The position numbers and the translations under genes were made by a program. Positions 8,771-16,264 of a stretch of 64,000 nt of DNA are shown here, piece by piece (position 1 is the first letter of the stretch; the number at the start of each line of letters is the position of its first letter). Below the pieces are notes generated by a model. That model was not told the origin of the DNA. It saw only the letters and a program-made list of their open reading frames with translations, and ran no database searches. The DNA comes from Verticiella alkaliphila (GTDB lineage Bacteria; Pseudomonadota; Gammaproteobacteria; Burkholderiales; Burkholderiaceae_B). Location of the stretch: NCBI RefSeq assembly GCF_018904615.1, contig NZ_JADCNH010000001.1, forward strand, positions 124,001 through 188,000, written 5' to 3'.

Positions 8771-8833
8771 ATGTGTAGCCACTACCGAGCAGCTAGAGGA
8801 CGCGCCGGCCTGACAGCGGCGTTACCAAGCTGA
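8771..8833 (+). pseudogene. Possible N-terminal remnant of an SRAP (YedK/HMCES-like) gene
   Basis: A 20-codon ORF with an excellent ribosome binding site (CAGGAGG, 8 nt upstream) starts MCSHY. SRAP proteins begin with a catalytic Cys2 in MCxxY context (MCGRY, MCNHY). The frame stops after 20 codons and nothing SRAP-like follows, so if the resemblance is real this is a decayed end. It could equally be an unrelated small peptide gene. Confidence 0.25.
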
Positions 8834-8853
8834 CGGGCGGGGGCTCGGGAATG

Positions 8854-8886
8854 CGATACGATTGCTGGATATAAAACCAGGTATCG
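8854..8886 (+). promoter_or_regulatory. Inverted repeat upstream of the attL-proximal gene
   Basis: CGATAC at 8854-8859 and GTATCG at 8881-8886 form 6-bp arms that end 5 nt before the ATG at 8892. An AT-rich stretch (GGATATAAAA) between them could be a -10 region. It may be an operator for the two plus-strand genes that follow. Confidence 0.3.
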
Positions 8887-8891
8887 TAACC

Positions 8892-9146
8892 ATGACCGAG
8901 CCATTCGTAACTGACAACGGCGTGCTCCGCCGCCTCCCTGGCGGCTACGCTGCAGACGCCATTAAGCTGCTGCCAGATCCCGCTGCGTGCGAGAAAGACC
9001 GCGTGTCCGTCGAGGCAGACGGCGGGCCAGACCTCGGCCGCGTGCTGTTGACGTTCAAACGGATGACGGCTCGTAGCGGGAAACACCGCCACCGCTTCTG
9101 GGCCTGCATCCGCGCCGATCAGCTGCACAATGACGCGCCGTTCTAG
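8892..9146 (+). CDS. Hypothetical phage protein
   Basis: 84-aa protein without recognised family. Its codon use is like a real gene and it overlaps the next start by 17 nt (ends 9146, next ATG 9130). The ATG at 8892 was preferred to one at 8862. It and the next gene run opposite to the lysis genes, next to attL, a typical position for lysogenic-conversion genes. Confidence 0.55.
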   Translation: MTEPFVTDNGVLRRLPGGYAADAIKLLPDPAACEKDRVSVEADGGPDLGRVLLTFKRMTARSGKHRHRFWACIRADQLHNDAPF

Positions 9147-9444
9147 CCCCTACCCTGCCCTGACTGCGGACGAGGCGCGCGCCCTGTATGCCGCGGCACC
9201 ATCGCCAGAGATGCGCAGAGCACTATGGGAGATCCGCCGGCTGCAGGATCTTGTCGTCGAGGCGTGGCGTGTGTCAGAGATGCGCGAGATGGTGGCGCCT
9301 GGGATGGTCGATGCGGGCCGCCAGGGCGCGGCGCGGTTTCGCGACCAGGTGCGCGCCGAGCCTTGCTGGATCGAAGACAAGGCCAAGCGAGATGCAGAGA
9401 TGGCCGCGATCGAGGCATCGTGGTCGCGCCGGCGCGTGCGGTGA
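9130..9444 (+). CDS. Hypothetical phage protein
   Basis: 104-aa, mostly helical and charged protein (DEARALYAAAPSPEMRRALW, EDKAKRDAEMAAIEASW). It overlaps its upstream neighbour, which suggests coupled translation, and converges on the minus-strand lysis gene whose stop is at 9445, directly abutting. No function can be assigned. Confidence 0.6.
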   Translation: MTRRSSPYPALTADEARALYAAAPSPEMRRALWEIRRLQDLVVEAWRVSEMREMVAPGMVDAGRQGAARFRDQVRAEPCWIEDKAKRDAEMAAIEASWSRRRVR

Positions 9445-9642
9445 CTACCGAGTCCCGCACACCGCCGCCCTCGTCTCGTTGTGCGCCAGGACCTGCCGGG
9501 CTGTGCCGTCCGTCAGCACGTCCGCCCGGCTGACGTAGATCGGCGCGGTCCATAGGCAGCCACTATCAGTCGCGTGCCCAGTGATCCCGCAGCCTGTCAG
9601 CAGCACCGCCGTCAGGCAGCCGGGCAGCGTCAATCTCAGCAT
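9445..9642 (-). CDS. Rz1-like spanin lipoprotein (second pair)
   Basis: 65-aa protein with a lipobox (VLLTGCG), followed by a short Cys-containing periplasmic part (CLWTAPIYVSRADVLTDG, ending AAVCGTR). It is nested out of frame with the 3' end of the preceding gene (9566-9835), the classical Rz/Rz1 arrangement. The outer-membrane spanin partner joins the inner-membrane one to fuse membranes at lysis. An ATG at 9660 is an alternative start. Confidence 0.65.
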   Translation of the reverse strand: MLRLTLPGCLTAVLLTGCGITGHATDSGCLWTAPIYVSRADVLTDGTARQVLAHNETRAAVCGTR

Positions 9643-9835
9643 TGCGTCTCTCCTCAACATTGCGTTGGATGGATTCGGCCTGAGCACGGTCGCGCTCGGC
9701 CTGGCGGGCGGCGGCGGCGTCGCTCGCCACCTTGCTACCCGACCGCCTGCCGGCGATCCACGTGCCGACGAGAGCCACGAGGACTGCGAGGGCAGCGCCA
9801 AGCCAGCCGCTGATACCAGATAGGATTTCCACCAT
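9566..9835 (-). CDS. Rz-like inner-membrane spanin (second pair)
   Basis: 89-aa protein with one N-terminal membrane helix (WLGAALAVLVALVGTWIAG) and then a charged coiled-coil ending RLRDHWARD, the usual form of an i-spanin. The ATG at 9835 overlaps the stop of the preceding lipoprotein gene (TGATG), and the next lipoprotein gene starts inside it. Together with 9445-9642 it forms a spanin-like pair. Confidence 0.65.
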   Translation of the reverse strand: MVEILSGISGWLGAALAVLVALVGTWIAGRRSGSKVASDAAAARQAERDRAQAESIQRNVEERRNAEIDAARLPDGGAADRLRDHWARD

Positions 9836-9987
9836 CACCGCCTCCCTGCCGAGCAGTCGGCATACATCTGCGCCATCACCGCCATGTGCTCAACAGGGTC
9901 CACGCCATCCCCTAGCGTGGGCAGCGGCGCGCATGGAGTCACGGTTGCGCACCCAGCCAGCAGTAGGCACAGCAACGCGGCCCTCAT
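9835..9987 (-). CDS. Rz1-like small lipoprotein (first pair)
   Basis: A 50-codon ORF: a short hydrophobic signal, lipobox LLLAGC at residues 8-13, and a small mature part with two more Cys. Its ATG overlaps the stop of the coiled-coil membrane gene upstream (9984) and its stop overlaps the next start (9835). Size, lipobox and position fit an o-spanin. Confidence 0.55.
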   Translation of the reverse strand: MRAALLCLLLAGCATVTPCAPLPTLGDGVDPVEHMAVMAQMYADCSAGRR

Positions 9988-10403
9988 TGGACCAACGCCT
10001 TGTTGGCGTCCTCGATAACCCGGTTGAGTGCGGCCCGACGCTGGTCGCTGATAGCGGGATCAGATGCTGCCGCGCGGGCAGCGGCCCTGGCGGCCAGGGT
10101 GGTCGCACGTGACTGCTGCTCGACACGCTCCAACTTCTCCGTCGCCTCGTCCTGCCTAGCCGTTGTCCGATCGGCTCTATCCATCAGGGCGTCCATGCGG
10201 GCCATTGCCCATTGGGACCATTCCTGCTGCAGTTCGAACGTCCGCTGATACGTCGCCAGTTCTTCCTGCTGCGACATTTTCAGAGCCGCCACGGTCTCGG
10301 CCGTCTGCACCCGGGATATTGAGTAGCCAGTGACGCCAGCAGCGGCGACGAGCATGGCGACAACCAGCCACCGCCCTATCGACTGGATGCGGAAAAAATG
10401 CAT
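9984..10403 (-). CDS. Rz-like inner-membrane spanin (first pair)
   Basis: 139-aa protein with an N-terminal membrane helix (WLVVAMLVAAAGVTGYSI) followed by a long periplasmic coiled-coil rich in Gln, Glu and Arg. This is the usual i-spanin form. I chose the ATG at 10403, which puts the helix at the N-terminus; 21 upstream codons are open. A lipoprotein gene overlaps its stop. Confidence 0.6.
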   Translation of the reverse strand: MHFFRIQSIGRWLVVAMLVAAAGVTGYSISRVQTAETVAALKMSQQEELATYQRTFELQQEWSQWAMARMDALMDRADRTTARQDEATEKLERVEQQSRATTLAARAAARAAASDPAISDQRRAALNRVIEDANKALVQ

Positions 10404-10416
10404 TGCGCGCAGGTGG

Positions 10417-10878
10417 TTAAGCGCCCTTAGTGCTCGACCCATAGAGCAGGCCCTCCAGGTGGTCAATTTTGTCGTTGCACTGCCGGATGGTCACCTCTTG
10501 CGCAGCTACCGTGCGCTCAAGGTTCGCCATGTTGGCTGCCATGATCATCATCTGTTCCTTCAGCTCAATTCGTGATTGACGGTCTTCCTCGGAGCGTTTC
10601 TCGGCGGCGATCCTCAATGTGCGCTCGCTGGCGCATTCCTTGCGCTCGTCTTCGAGCAGCTTCTGGAGCATCGCGATCGCGCCGACGTGCGCACCGTCTC
10701 CGGCACGCTCAGCGGCATCGCGCGAGAACAGGCGTCGCACATGGCTGATGGCGTACACAAGCATCCACATGCCGGCACCTACGCCTACGTACCACGGCGT
10801 GCTTTTCATGAGCGCCATAGCCTCGTCCATCCAATCCCTCCTTCTGGCCGGCGCTATCTGCCATGCCTCATGCGTCAT
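10417..10878 (-). CDS. Membrane-anchored coiled-coil protein of the lysis region
   Basis: 153 aa with one membrane helix (YVGVGAGMWMLVYAI) and a long coiled-coil (MLQKLLEDERKECASERTLR, then MANLERTVAAQEVTIR). It overlaps the stop of the endolysin gene (ATGA), so it is translationally coupled. It may be an additional holin-like or spanin-like factor; its true role is unknown. Confidence 0.55.
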   Translation of the reverse strand: MTHEAWQIAPARRRDWMDEAMALMKSTPWYVGVGAGMWMLVYAISHVRRLFSRDAAERAGDGAHVGAIAMLQKLLEDERKECASERTLRIAAEKRSEEDRQSRIELKEQMMIMAANMANLERTVAAQEVTIRQCNDKIDHLEGLLYGSSTKGA

Positions 10879-11576
10879 TTGGTGACGCTGGGGTGCACCG
10901 CCCCCGTCCATGCATAGAGCGGCATGAGGCCGCGCTCCAGCTTCTCCCGCACCTTTCCTGCCGCCTCTGCCTTGGTGATCGTGCCGTCTCGGTTGCCATC
11001 CAGCCCGGCGTTCTGACGGTACGTCGTGGGCCGCTCTGCCTGCGTCCAAAGCGGTGCGCTCTCAGGCTTGCCGATGGCGGCCGGCCATAGCACCGCCATG
11101 TAGACGTCGGACAGTGTCCGCATCCGGCCCTTGTACGGCAGCAGGTAACGGTAGACGTACGCGATCTGGTCCTCGGCGCTCATGGCGGCGAGTGCGTCCG
11201 TCGTTGTCCCCATGCCTCTCGCGGTGGCCGGCATGAACTGGATCAGGCCCGTCGCTCCGCTTCCCGCGCCATTGCGAACCGAAGCCGAGAACGTTTCGCC
11301 CGTCTCGAAGGCCATGACAGCCATCAGGTAGTCGAGCTCCACGCCAAGTGCATCAGCGGTCCAGGTAATTCGGTCCCGAAAGGTCTGGCTCACCTTCTGC
11401 CCCCACGCCATCGTCACCACTCGCGGCGGCGGCACGCTCGGCAACCCGGGGCTGGTGGACGACCCGGGCGAAGAGCCCACAGGCGACGATGGCGTACCCG
11501 AGATATCGGCCGAAGTCGGGCGGGAGGAGAGATTTGAGATCAGCTGGGAGAGCCATCCAAAGAGCCGTTGCAGCAT
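10875..11576 (-). CDS. Phage endolysin, lytic transglycosylase (SLT) domain
   Basis: 233-aa muralytic enzyme. The catalytic segment AFETGETFSASVRNGAGSGA then GLIQFMPATA matches lytic transglycosylases, with Glu in FETGETF the probable acid. A Ser/Pro-rich linker (residues 18-52) precedes the domain. The ATG at 11576 has a good GGAG 7 nt upstream; with it the first 75 codons overlap the holin gene out of frame. An internal ATG at 11411 would remove most of the overlap. Confidence 0.8.
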   Translation of the reverse strand: MLQRLFGWLSQLISNLSSRPTSADISGTPSSPVGSSPGSSTSPGLPSVPPPRVVTMAWGQKVSQTFRDRITWTADALGVELDYLMAVMAFETGETFSASVRNGAGSGATGLIQFMPATARGMGTTTDALAAMSAEDQIAYVYRYLLPYKGRMRTLSDVYMAVLWPAAIGKPESAPLWTQAERPTTYRQNAGLDGNRDGTITKAEAAGKVREKLERGLMPLYAWTGAVHPSVTK

Positions 11577-11676
11577 GGGGAAACTCCGTGGTGATTGCGA
11601 TGAGGATGGCGCCGAGGGCGCTGAGGCGTATGGACCAGAAGCGATGGAACTGCCTCCAGTGCGGGATCAACTGCAT
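11353..11676 (-). CDS. Holin-like membrane protein
   Basis: 107 aa with two hydrophobic segments (LSALGAILIAITTEFPHAA and YLGYAIVACGLFARVV) and a charged C-terminal tail, in the gene next to the endolysin. This is the usual form of a class II holin, which times the opening of the inner membrane. Its last 224 nt overlap the endolysin gene in another frame. Confidence 0.65.
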   Translation of the reverse strand: MQLIPHWRQFHRFWSIRLSALGAILIAITTEFPHAATALWMALPADLKSLLPPDFGRYLGYAIVACGLFARVVHQPRVAERAAAASGDDGVGAEGEPDLSGPNYLDR

Positions 11677-11703
11677 GGGTCGCCCTCCTCCAGGCGTGCA
11701 AAG

Positions 11704-11763
11704 AAAAAGCCCGCACTCGGCGGGCTGGTAGCGGGTACAAAAAAGCCCGCGCGGTGGCGGGCT
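11704..11763 (-). terminator. Two tandem rho-independent terminators
   Basis: Hairpin 1 (11708-11726) is AGCCCGC/GCGGGCT and hairpin 2 (11744-11763) repeats the same arms; each is followed by a run of A on the plus strand, a U-tract for minus transcripts. They separate the gene at 11785-12294 from the lysis cassette. Confidence 0.75.
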
Positions 11764-11784
11764 GGGTAATGCGGAAACGAGTGT

Positions 11785-12294
11785 TTAGGGCTTCAGACCA
11801 CGCACAGCCCTGAATCGGTCGATCAGAGCCATCTGCGAGGTCGCATCAAGATCCTCATCCTCCAAGTTCAGCGCTGCTATATCTCGAAAGGTGTCCTCTT
11901 CCAGCGTCGGGTTGAGGTGCCTGCGGATAGGATCGAGATACCGCTCTATCAGTTGGGTGTGCATCAAAGATGGCCCGTCCATAAGCGGGTACCGCCCGAT
12001 GTCCGCAAAGACGTATTGGGTCCGCAGCAGCGCCTCGGCAAGCTCACGGATCTCCTTATTCTCTCTCTCCAGCATGTCCACTCGCTTTTGCAGCGACAGG
12101 TGGGGCGAGGAAAACTGGATGTCGAGGATGGCAAATGCAACGACTGCGGCAAGGACCACAAAAACCACAATGGCGAAGTTGAAGGCGCCAGTAGAGCCAT
12201 GATAAGCGGCCAAGCATAGAGCGGCGATCAACAGCAACGCGCCGGCTTTGATCGCCAATCTCACTTCCCGCTTTGCATCGTTCCAGCCGCTCAC
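11785..12294 (-). CDS. Two-helix membrane protein, probable moron
   Basis: 169 aa with two adjacent membrane helices (AGALLLIAALCLAAYHG, FAIVVFVVLAAVVAFAILDI), then a coiled-coil segment and an acidic cytoplasmic tail. It lies between the opposite-strand gene at 12424 and the double terminator, thus in its own transcription unit. No family recognised. Confidence 0.5.
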   Translation of the reverse strand: MSGWNDAKREVRLAIKAGALLLIAALCLAAYHGSTGAFNFAIVVFVVLAAVVAFAILDIQFSSPHLSLQKRVDMLERENKEIRELAEALLRTQYVFADIGRYPLMDGPSLMHTQLIERYLDPIRRHLNPTLEEDTFRDIAALNLEDEDLDATSQMALIDRFRAVRGLKP

Positions 12295-12423
12295 GATTGA
12301 TGCCTCAATAGTTGCAGTACGGCCATGATACGTGAGTCCTCTCGCATCGATGTTCTTCTAGCGCTACAGGGCGCTGAGGGATTGGCTATATGATCGACCT
12401 CCCACCACGCAATGGAGCCGGTC

Positions 12424-12789
12424 ATGGCCAAAGGCATCGTCGTAGAAGGCGGCAGCAACATCCGCCTCGAAAACAACCGAATTGAAGGATTGGACGTCGG
12501 GATCGAACTGAACGGCGTGAGGGACGCGCACGCCTCCGGCAATCATATCGTGAGCCGCGAGGTCGCCGAAGCCCTGAACCGCCTTCACGAAAGCGTCCGA
12601 GCCGCCGACGTCCCTGCAGACGTAAAGCCGACGCTTCTGCAACACGCGAGCGCGATGCGAGCGACGGCATGCACGCCTTCCTTTCGTCAGCACTACGAAG
12701 ATTTCATGCACCTGGCTTCAAGCCACATCACCGTGATCGCGCCGCTGCTCACTCCGCTGATGCCGCTGTTGCCCCAGATGCTTGGTTAG
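12424..12789 (+). CDS. Beta-helix-like small protein, opposite-strand moron
   Basis: 121-aa protein whose first 45 residues look like right-handed beta-helix rungs (VEGGSNIRLENNRIEGLDVG, then GVRDAHASGNHIV); the rest is helical. The ATG at 12424 has GGAG 6 nt upstream. It runs opposite to its neighbours and its stop overlaps that of the tail gene at 12786. This suggests an independently expressed lysogeny gene. No function known. Confidence 0.55.
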   Translation: MAKGIVVEGGSNIRLENNRIEGLDVGIELNGVRDAHASGNHIVSREVAEALNRLHESVRAADVPADVKPTLLQHASAMRATACTPSFRQHYEDFMHLASSHITVIAPLLTPLMPLLPQMLG

Positions 12790-14099
12790 GCTGAGCTGAG
12801 GGATTGCAGCTCGGCGTTGCTCAGGCGGCGGGGGGCGTAGCGGACACGCTGAATAACGTTGTTCAGGTGCACGCCTCCGGATCGACCTGTCCCGAAACAA
12901 AACTGCTGCGCGTCCCGAGCCACCGCTGCCGCGCTCCTTTCCTGCGCCACGGCCCCGTTTACGGATACGGCGTAGTCTGCTAGACCGCCGGACACCTCTG
13001 AGTAAGCGAAGGACATCCGCACTAGATCATTGCTGGCTACCGGCAGGCCGACACCAACATCAATGGTTGTGCCTCCCGACACAACGGTCAGATGGCGGCC
13101 GATAGCAGACGTGGCTCGTTTCGCAACCACCTCAAGAAACTCTCCGGATTGAGATGTTCCGAGTGCGAATGACCTCTGAGATGTGCCCAGTGAGCTCCCT
13201 CGGTACTCCACAATCCACGTTCCCTGCCGGAGATCAAACCAGTCACCCCGAGTCAGAACCACCGACTCAGCCGGACGCGTCACTGCCGCGCCCTCGGTGG
13301 GGATGTAGGGGCCGGGAACGGAGCCAGTGACGAACTGCCCGCCGAACAAGATCAGACCCGCGCCGCGCCCGGGGTATGAGGTGCGGTTGGCCTCGTCTGT
13401 CAGTTGGACGCGGATGTTGGTAAGGGCCGACGCTGCTGCGGTGAACGTCACCCAGAAGCGCACGAGGCCGCCGCCGAGCGCCTTGTAAGTCGCTGAACTG
13501 ACACCTCCTGTCGTCCAGGTGCGGCCGTCCGCCAAGTCCAACGCGCCCCAGCCTTGATTGCTGCCGGCGGCGATGCGCAGCATCAGTCGTGAGGCCGGGA
13601 CCCCCTCGGGCAGCCGCGCGTAGCAGCTGAACGTGTACGTTGCGCCCTGGGTCAGGTTGATGTACCTGTCGTTCGCGAAGTGCTCGGAGTTCGCCAGGGT
13701 TTCAGTGATCAGCTGCGCCTGCGCACCACCCATGGGGTCGTCCCAGCCAGACTCTCCAGCGACTCCAAGGAAGCCCGCATTCCCGGTGAAAATGGTCGAC
13801 GACCGGATATAGCTGTTCGTCTGCGCCTCCCACACGCTCCTCCCTCGCCGCTCACGCGTCACCGGATCCCACTCGATAGGCCACGTGCCCGGCGGTGCGA
13901 CGCGCAGGATGCCGTCGGCGTCCCAGTAGGATTTCGGGCCGGGCGCGGTGATCTGCAGGCGCGGGTCCAGCTCGTCGCGGCGGAAGTCGAGGTCGAGCGC
14001 CCACGGCCCGGGCGGGGGCGACACTGGCGGCGTGGCCCGCAGCAACGCCGTGATCGCTCGCGGCTCCAGCGTTGGCCGTGGGGTGTTGGGCAGGATCAT
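12786..14099 (-). CDS. Tail-associated protein with carbohydrate-binding-like domains
   Basis: 437 aa with a Pro-rich N-terminus, then a beta-rich region (ATYTFSCYARLPEG, RIWVTF-like strands) like phage proteins with CBM or LamG-type folds, ending RRLSNAELQSLSSA, which is typical of LamG-like modules. It is the last gene of the tail operon and may be a receptor-binding or virion decoration protein. Start ATG 14099 has GAGG 7 nt upstream; a GTG at 14105 overlaps the previous stop. Confidence 0.55.
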   Translation of the reverse strand: MILPNTPRPTLEPRAITALLRATPPVSPPPGPWALDLDFRRDELDPRLQITAPGPKSYWDADGILRVAPPGTWPIEWDPVTRERRGRSVWEAQTNSYIRSSTIFTGNAGFLGVAGESGWDDPMGGAQAQLITETLANSEHFANDRYINLTQGATYTFSCYARLPEGVPASRLMLRIAAGSNQGWGALDLADGRTWTTGGVSSATYKALGGGLVRFWVTFTAAASALTNIRVQLTDEANRTSYPGRGAGLILFGGQFVTGSVPGPYIPTEGAAVTRPAESVVLTRGDWFDLRQGTWIVEYRGSSLGTSQRSFALGTSQSGEFLEVVAKRATSAIGRHLTVVSGGTTIDVGVGLPVASNDLVRMSFAYSEVSGGLADYAVSVNGAVAQERSAAAVARDAQQFCFGTGRSGGVHLNNVIQRVRYAPRRLSNAELQSLSSA

Positions 14100-14101
14100 G
14101 C

Positions 14102-14395
14102 TCACACCTCGACGTAGCCCGACGTGATCCAGTCGGCCTGCGCATCGCTGCGTGCCATCAGCGTGTCGCCCGTCTCAAGCGCGATCTCGTCGGTCCAGAT
14201 GCGGGACGACTCGGTGACGCTGCGCGGGCCCTGGATCATGTAGTCCACGCCACCACGGCGCAGCATGAGGGAGACGGTCGCGGTGCCGCCGGCGGGCGTG
14301 ACGCCCACGGAGGTGATCGCCTGCTTGCCGGTGGCGAGCGCCACCCACGTGTTGCCCGTCGTGCGGATCGGATTGGATTTCGGGGACGTTGCCAT
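14102..14395 (-). CDS. Small tail-region protein
   Basis: 97-aa beta-rich protein (TWVALATGKQAITSVGVT, GTATVSLMLRRGG) resembling short phage tail-spike or decoration modules. It is preceded by a terminator hairpin (14415-14436) and followed by the larger tail gene with overlapping stop/start. Confidence 0.5.
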   Translation of the reverse strand: MATSPKSNPIRTTGNTWVALATGKQAITSVGVTPAGGTATVSLMLRRGGVDYMIQGPRSVTESSRIWTDEIALETGDTLMARSDAQADWITSGYVEV

Positions 14396-14414
14396 ATCAG
14401 GGCTCCAGATGTGC

Positions 14415-14436
14415 AAAACCCGGCGCGTGGCCGGGT
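14415..14436 (-). terminator. Rho-independent terminator
   Basis: ACCCGGC/GCCGGGT arms with a 5-nt loop and four A on the plus strand. It lies just after the end of 14462-15055 on the minus strand and may reduce expression of the two last tail genes. Confidence 0.5.
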
Positions 14437-14461
14437 CGGGGGATGGGGTTGCGGGCGCGGA

Positions 14462-15055
14462 TCACAGCGTCACCGCCGTGCGAAACAAATCATCGAGCTC
14501 GGCCTCGGTCCCGCCGAGGTGCGCCCACATCGAGATCAGGAACTGGTTGGACCGCTGCCAGGTGTCCGCCTCGTACTCGATCTGCGCGGCGCGGCGCTCG
14601 GTCGGGTCGGTGATCGCGGCAATGGCGTCCTCGACGGCATCGAGGTGGCCGGCCTGCAGCAGCGCCAGACGACCCTGGCGGCGCGTGCAGGCCTGCGGCA
14701 CGGGCTCGGGCTGTGGCTCGGGCGGCGTGAACTCGCCATCCGCGTACAGCCAACCGATGCCGGCGGTGTCGCTCTCGATCCAGCCCTGGGCCTCACCGTA
14801 CGGCAGATCGGCCTCGGTCACGTTGACCACGGTGCCGTCGGCCACGATGGCGAAGCGACGGATGTCGGGCGGCTCGGGATCTGGCTGCTCGGGCTCCTCG
14901 ATCACGTCAGGCGGGTCGCCATCCCCTGCCCCACCATCGCCCGGCTGCGCAGGCTCCAGCGGCGTGGCCGGCGCGCCGCCGTCTTGCTGCGTCACGTCCT
15001 CGTCGAGGATCGCAGTGTCGTTGTCGTTGTCGCTCTCGTTCATCTTCATCTCCAT
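14462..15055 (-). CDS. Tail fibre assembly-like protein
   Basis: 197-aa protein: an acidic, Pro-rich N-terminus (residues 1-60), a small beta segment (FAIVADGTVVNVTEADLPYG), and a helical C-terminus (RRAAQIEYEADTWQRSN). This resembles tail fibre assembly chaperones. The start ATG overlaps the stop of the fibre gene (TGATG), which also fits a chaperone for it. Confidence 0.55.
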   Translation of the reverse strand: MEMKMNESDNDNDTAILDEDVTQQDGGAPATPLEPAQPGDGGAGDGDPPDVIEEPEQPDPEPPDIRRFAIVADGTVVNVTEADLPYGEAQGWIESDTAGIGWLYADGEFTPPEPQPEPVPQACTRRQGRLALLQAGHLDAVEDAIAAITDPTERRAAQIEYEADTWQRSNQFLISMWAHLGGTEAELDDLFRTAVTL

Positions 15056-16263
15056 CACCACCAATACACCCTGGCGACGCCGCCGGCGCCAGCGCCTGAG
15101 GTCGCGGTGCCACCATTGGAGGCAGCGCCGCCGCCACCGCCGCCAGGGAACGAGCCGCTTGTGGCGGTCGCAGCCGAGCCAGAGAGGCTTGACCGGGCTG
15201 CAGCCCCGCCGGATCCTGCTCGGGCTGAAACGCCTCCCTGGCCCAGCGAACCGCCCGTCTGAGAGGTGCCCCCGCCGCCGCCGCCCCCATAGACGCTACC
15301 GCCGCCATTGCGCACACCGTCCGAATAGCCTCCACCGCCGGCGAGGCTCCCAGACGTGCCCTGGGCGTAAATCCCGCCGCCTGAACCACCAACACCGCTA
15401 GTTGCCGAGGTGCCTGACGCGCCGCGGCCGCCGCCGGCTGCGACTAGGCGTGGCGCGTCAAACGACGTTGAGCCGCCATCATTGCCGGAGTTCGCTGACG
15501 ACACAGCTGCACCGCCTGCGCCGACGACGATCGAGATGGTTGCAGGCAAATCGGAGGCCCTGTACAGGCCAGAGACGAACAGCCCTCCGCCGCCACCGCC
15601 CACTGAGGCCCCAGGGCTCGTGTGCGCACCGCCGGAGCCGCCGCCTCCGATCAGTTCAACCCAGACCCACGTTGCCTCTGACGGGCGTGTCCACGAAGCC
15701 GAGGACGTGAACTGAGCGAAGCCCGTGGCCACGCCCACGCCGAACTCAACGCCAGTGCCCGCCGCGTTGACGCGAAGCACCTGCAATGCCTTGCCCGCAA
15801 TCGCCGGGAGGCCGGCCGCCGACTGCGCAGCTGCCGCTGCTGCCTGCGCGCTCGACGCATGCCCAGCTGCCGTCTGTGAGTGCGCATACGACTGCCCCGC
15901 ATAATCCTGCGCGTAGCTCGCGTACCGACTGGCACGCTGCGACTCGCGGCGTGTGGCTCGCTGGGCCTCATCCGCGATGGCCTGCGTGTCCGTGCTCGCC
16001 TGCGCTGCGATCTGCTGCATCTGAGCGATCGCCTGGTTGGCAATCGTCTGAGTCGCGTCCCGGATCGAGGCGGCCAGCACGGAGTACTGGAAAGCCTCAG
16101 TGGCATTGTTGTTGACGTTGGCGGCCAGGGCGTTGAGCTGAAAGCTCATCCCCGCGATGTACGTCACGAAGGGATCGGCGCGCTCGGCGAAGACCGCCGG
16201 CGGCTGCGTCCGCTGAGGCGCGGGCGGTGCCGGGGATACGCTGTATGGGGGTTCAATTGCCAT
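15055..16263 (-). CDS. Tail fibre with glycine-rich C-terminal domain
   Basis: 402 aa. An Ala/Gln-rich helical stalk (residues 45-150) leads to a C-terminal half made of poly-Gly sandwiches (GGGGSGG, GGGGGGL, YGGGGGGG) ending in ARVYWW. The pattern recalls the glycine-rich adhesin domains of some phage tail tips and fibres. It is likely the host-recognition protein. Confidence 0.7.
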   Translation of the reverse strand: MAIEPPYSVSPAPPAPQRTQPPAVFAERADPFVTYIAGMSFQLNALAANVNNNATEAFQYSVLAASIRDATQTIANQAIAQMQQIAAQASTDTQAIADEAQRATRRESQRASRYASYAQDYAGQSYAHSQTAAGHASSAQAAAAAAQSAAGLPAIAGKALQVLRVNAAGTGVEFGVGVATGFAQFTSSASWTRPSEATWVWVELIGGGGSGGAHTSPGASVGGGGGGLFVSGLYRASDLPATISIVVGAGGAAVSSANSGNDGGSTSFDAPRLVAAGGGRGASGTSATSGVGGSGGGIYAQGTSGSLAGGGGYSDGVRNGGGSVYGGGGGGGTSQTGGSLGQGGVSARAGSGGAAARSSLSGSAATATSGSFPGGGGGGAASNGGTATSGAGAGGVARVYWW

Positions 16264-16264
16264 G

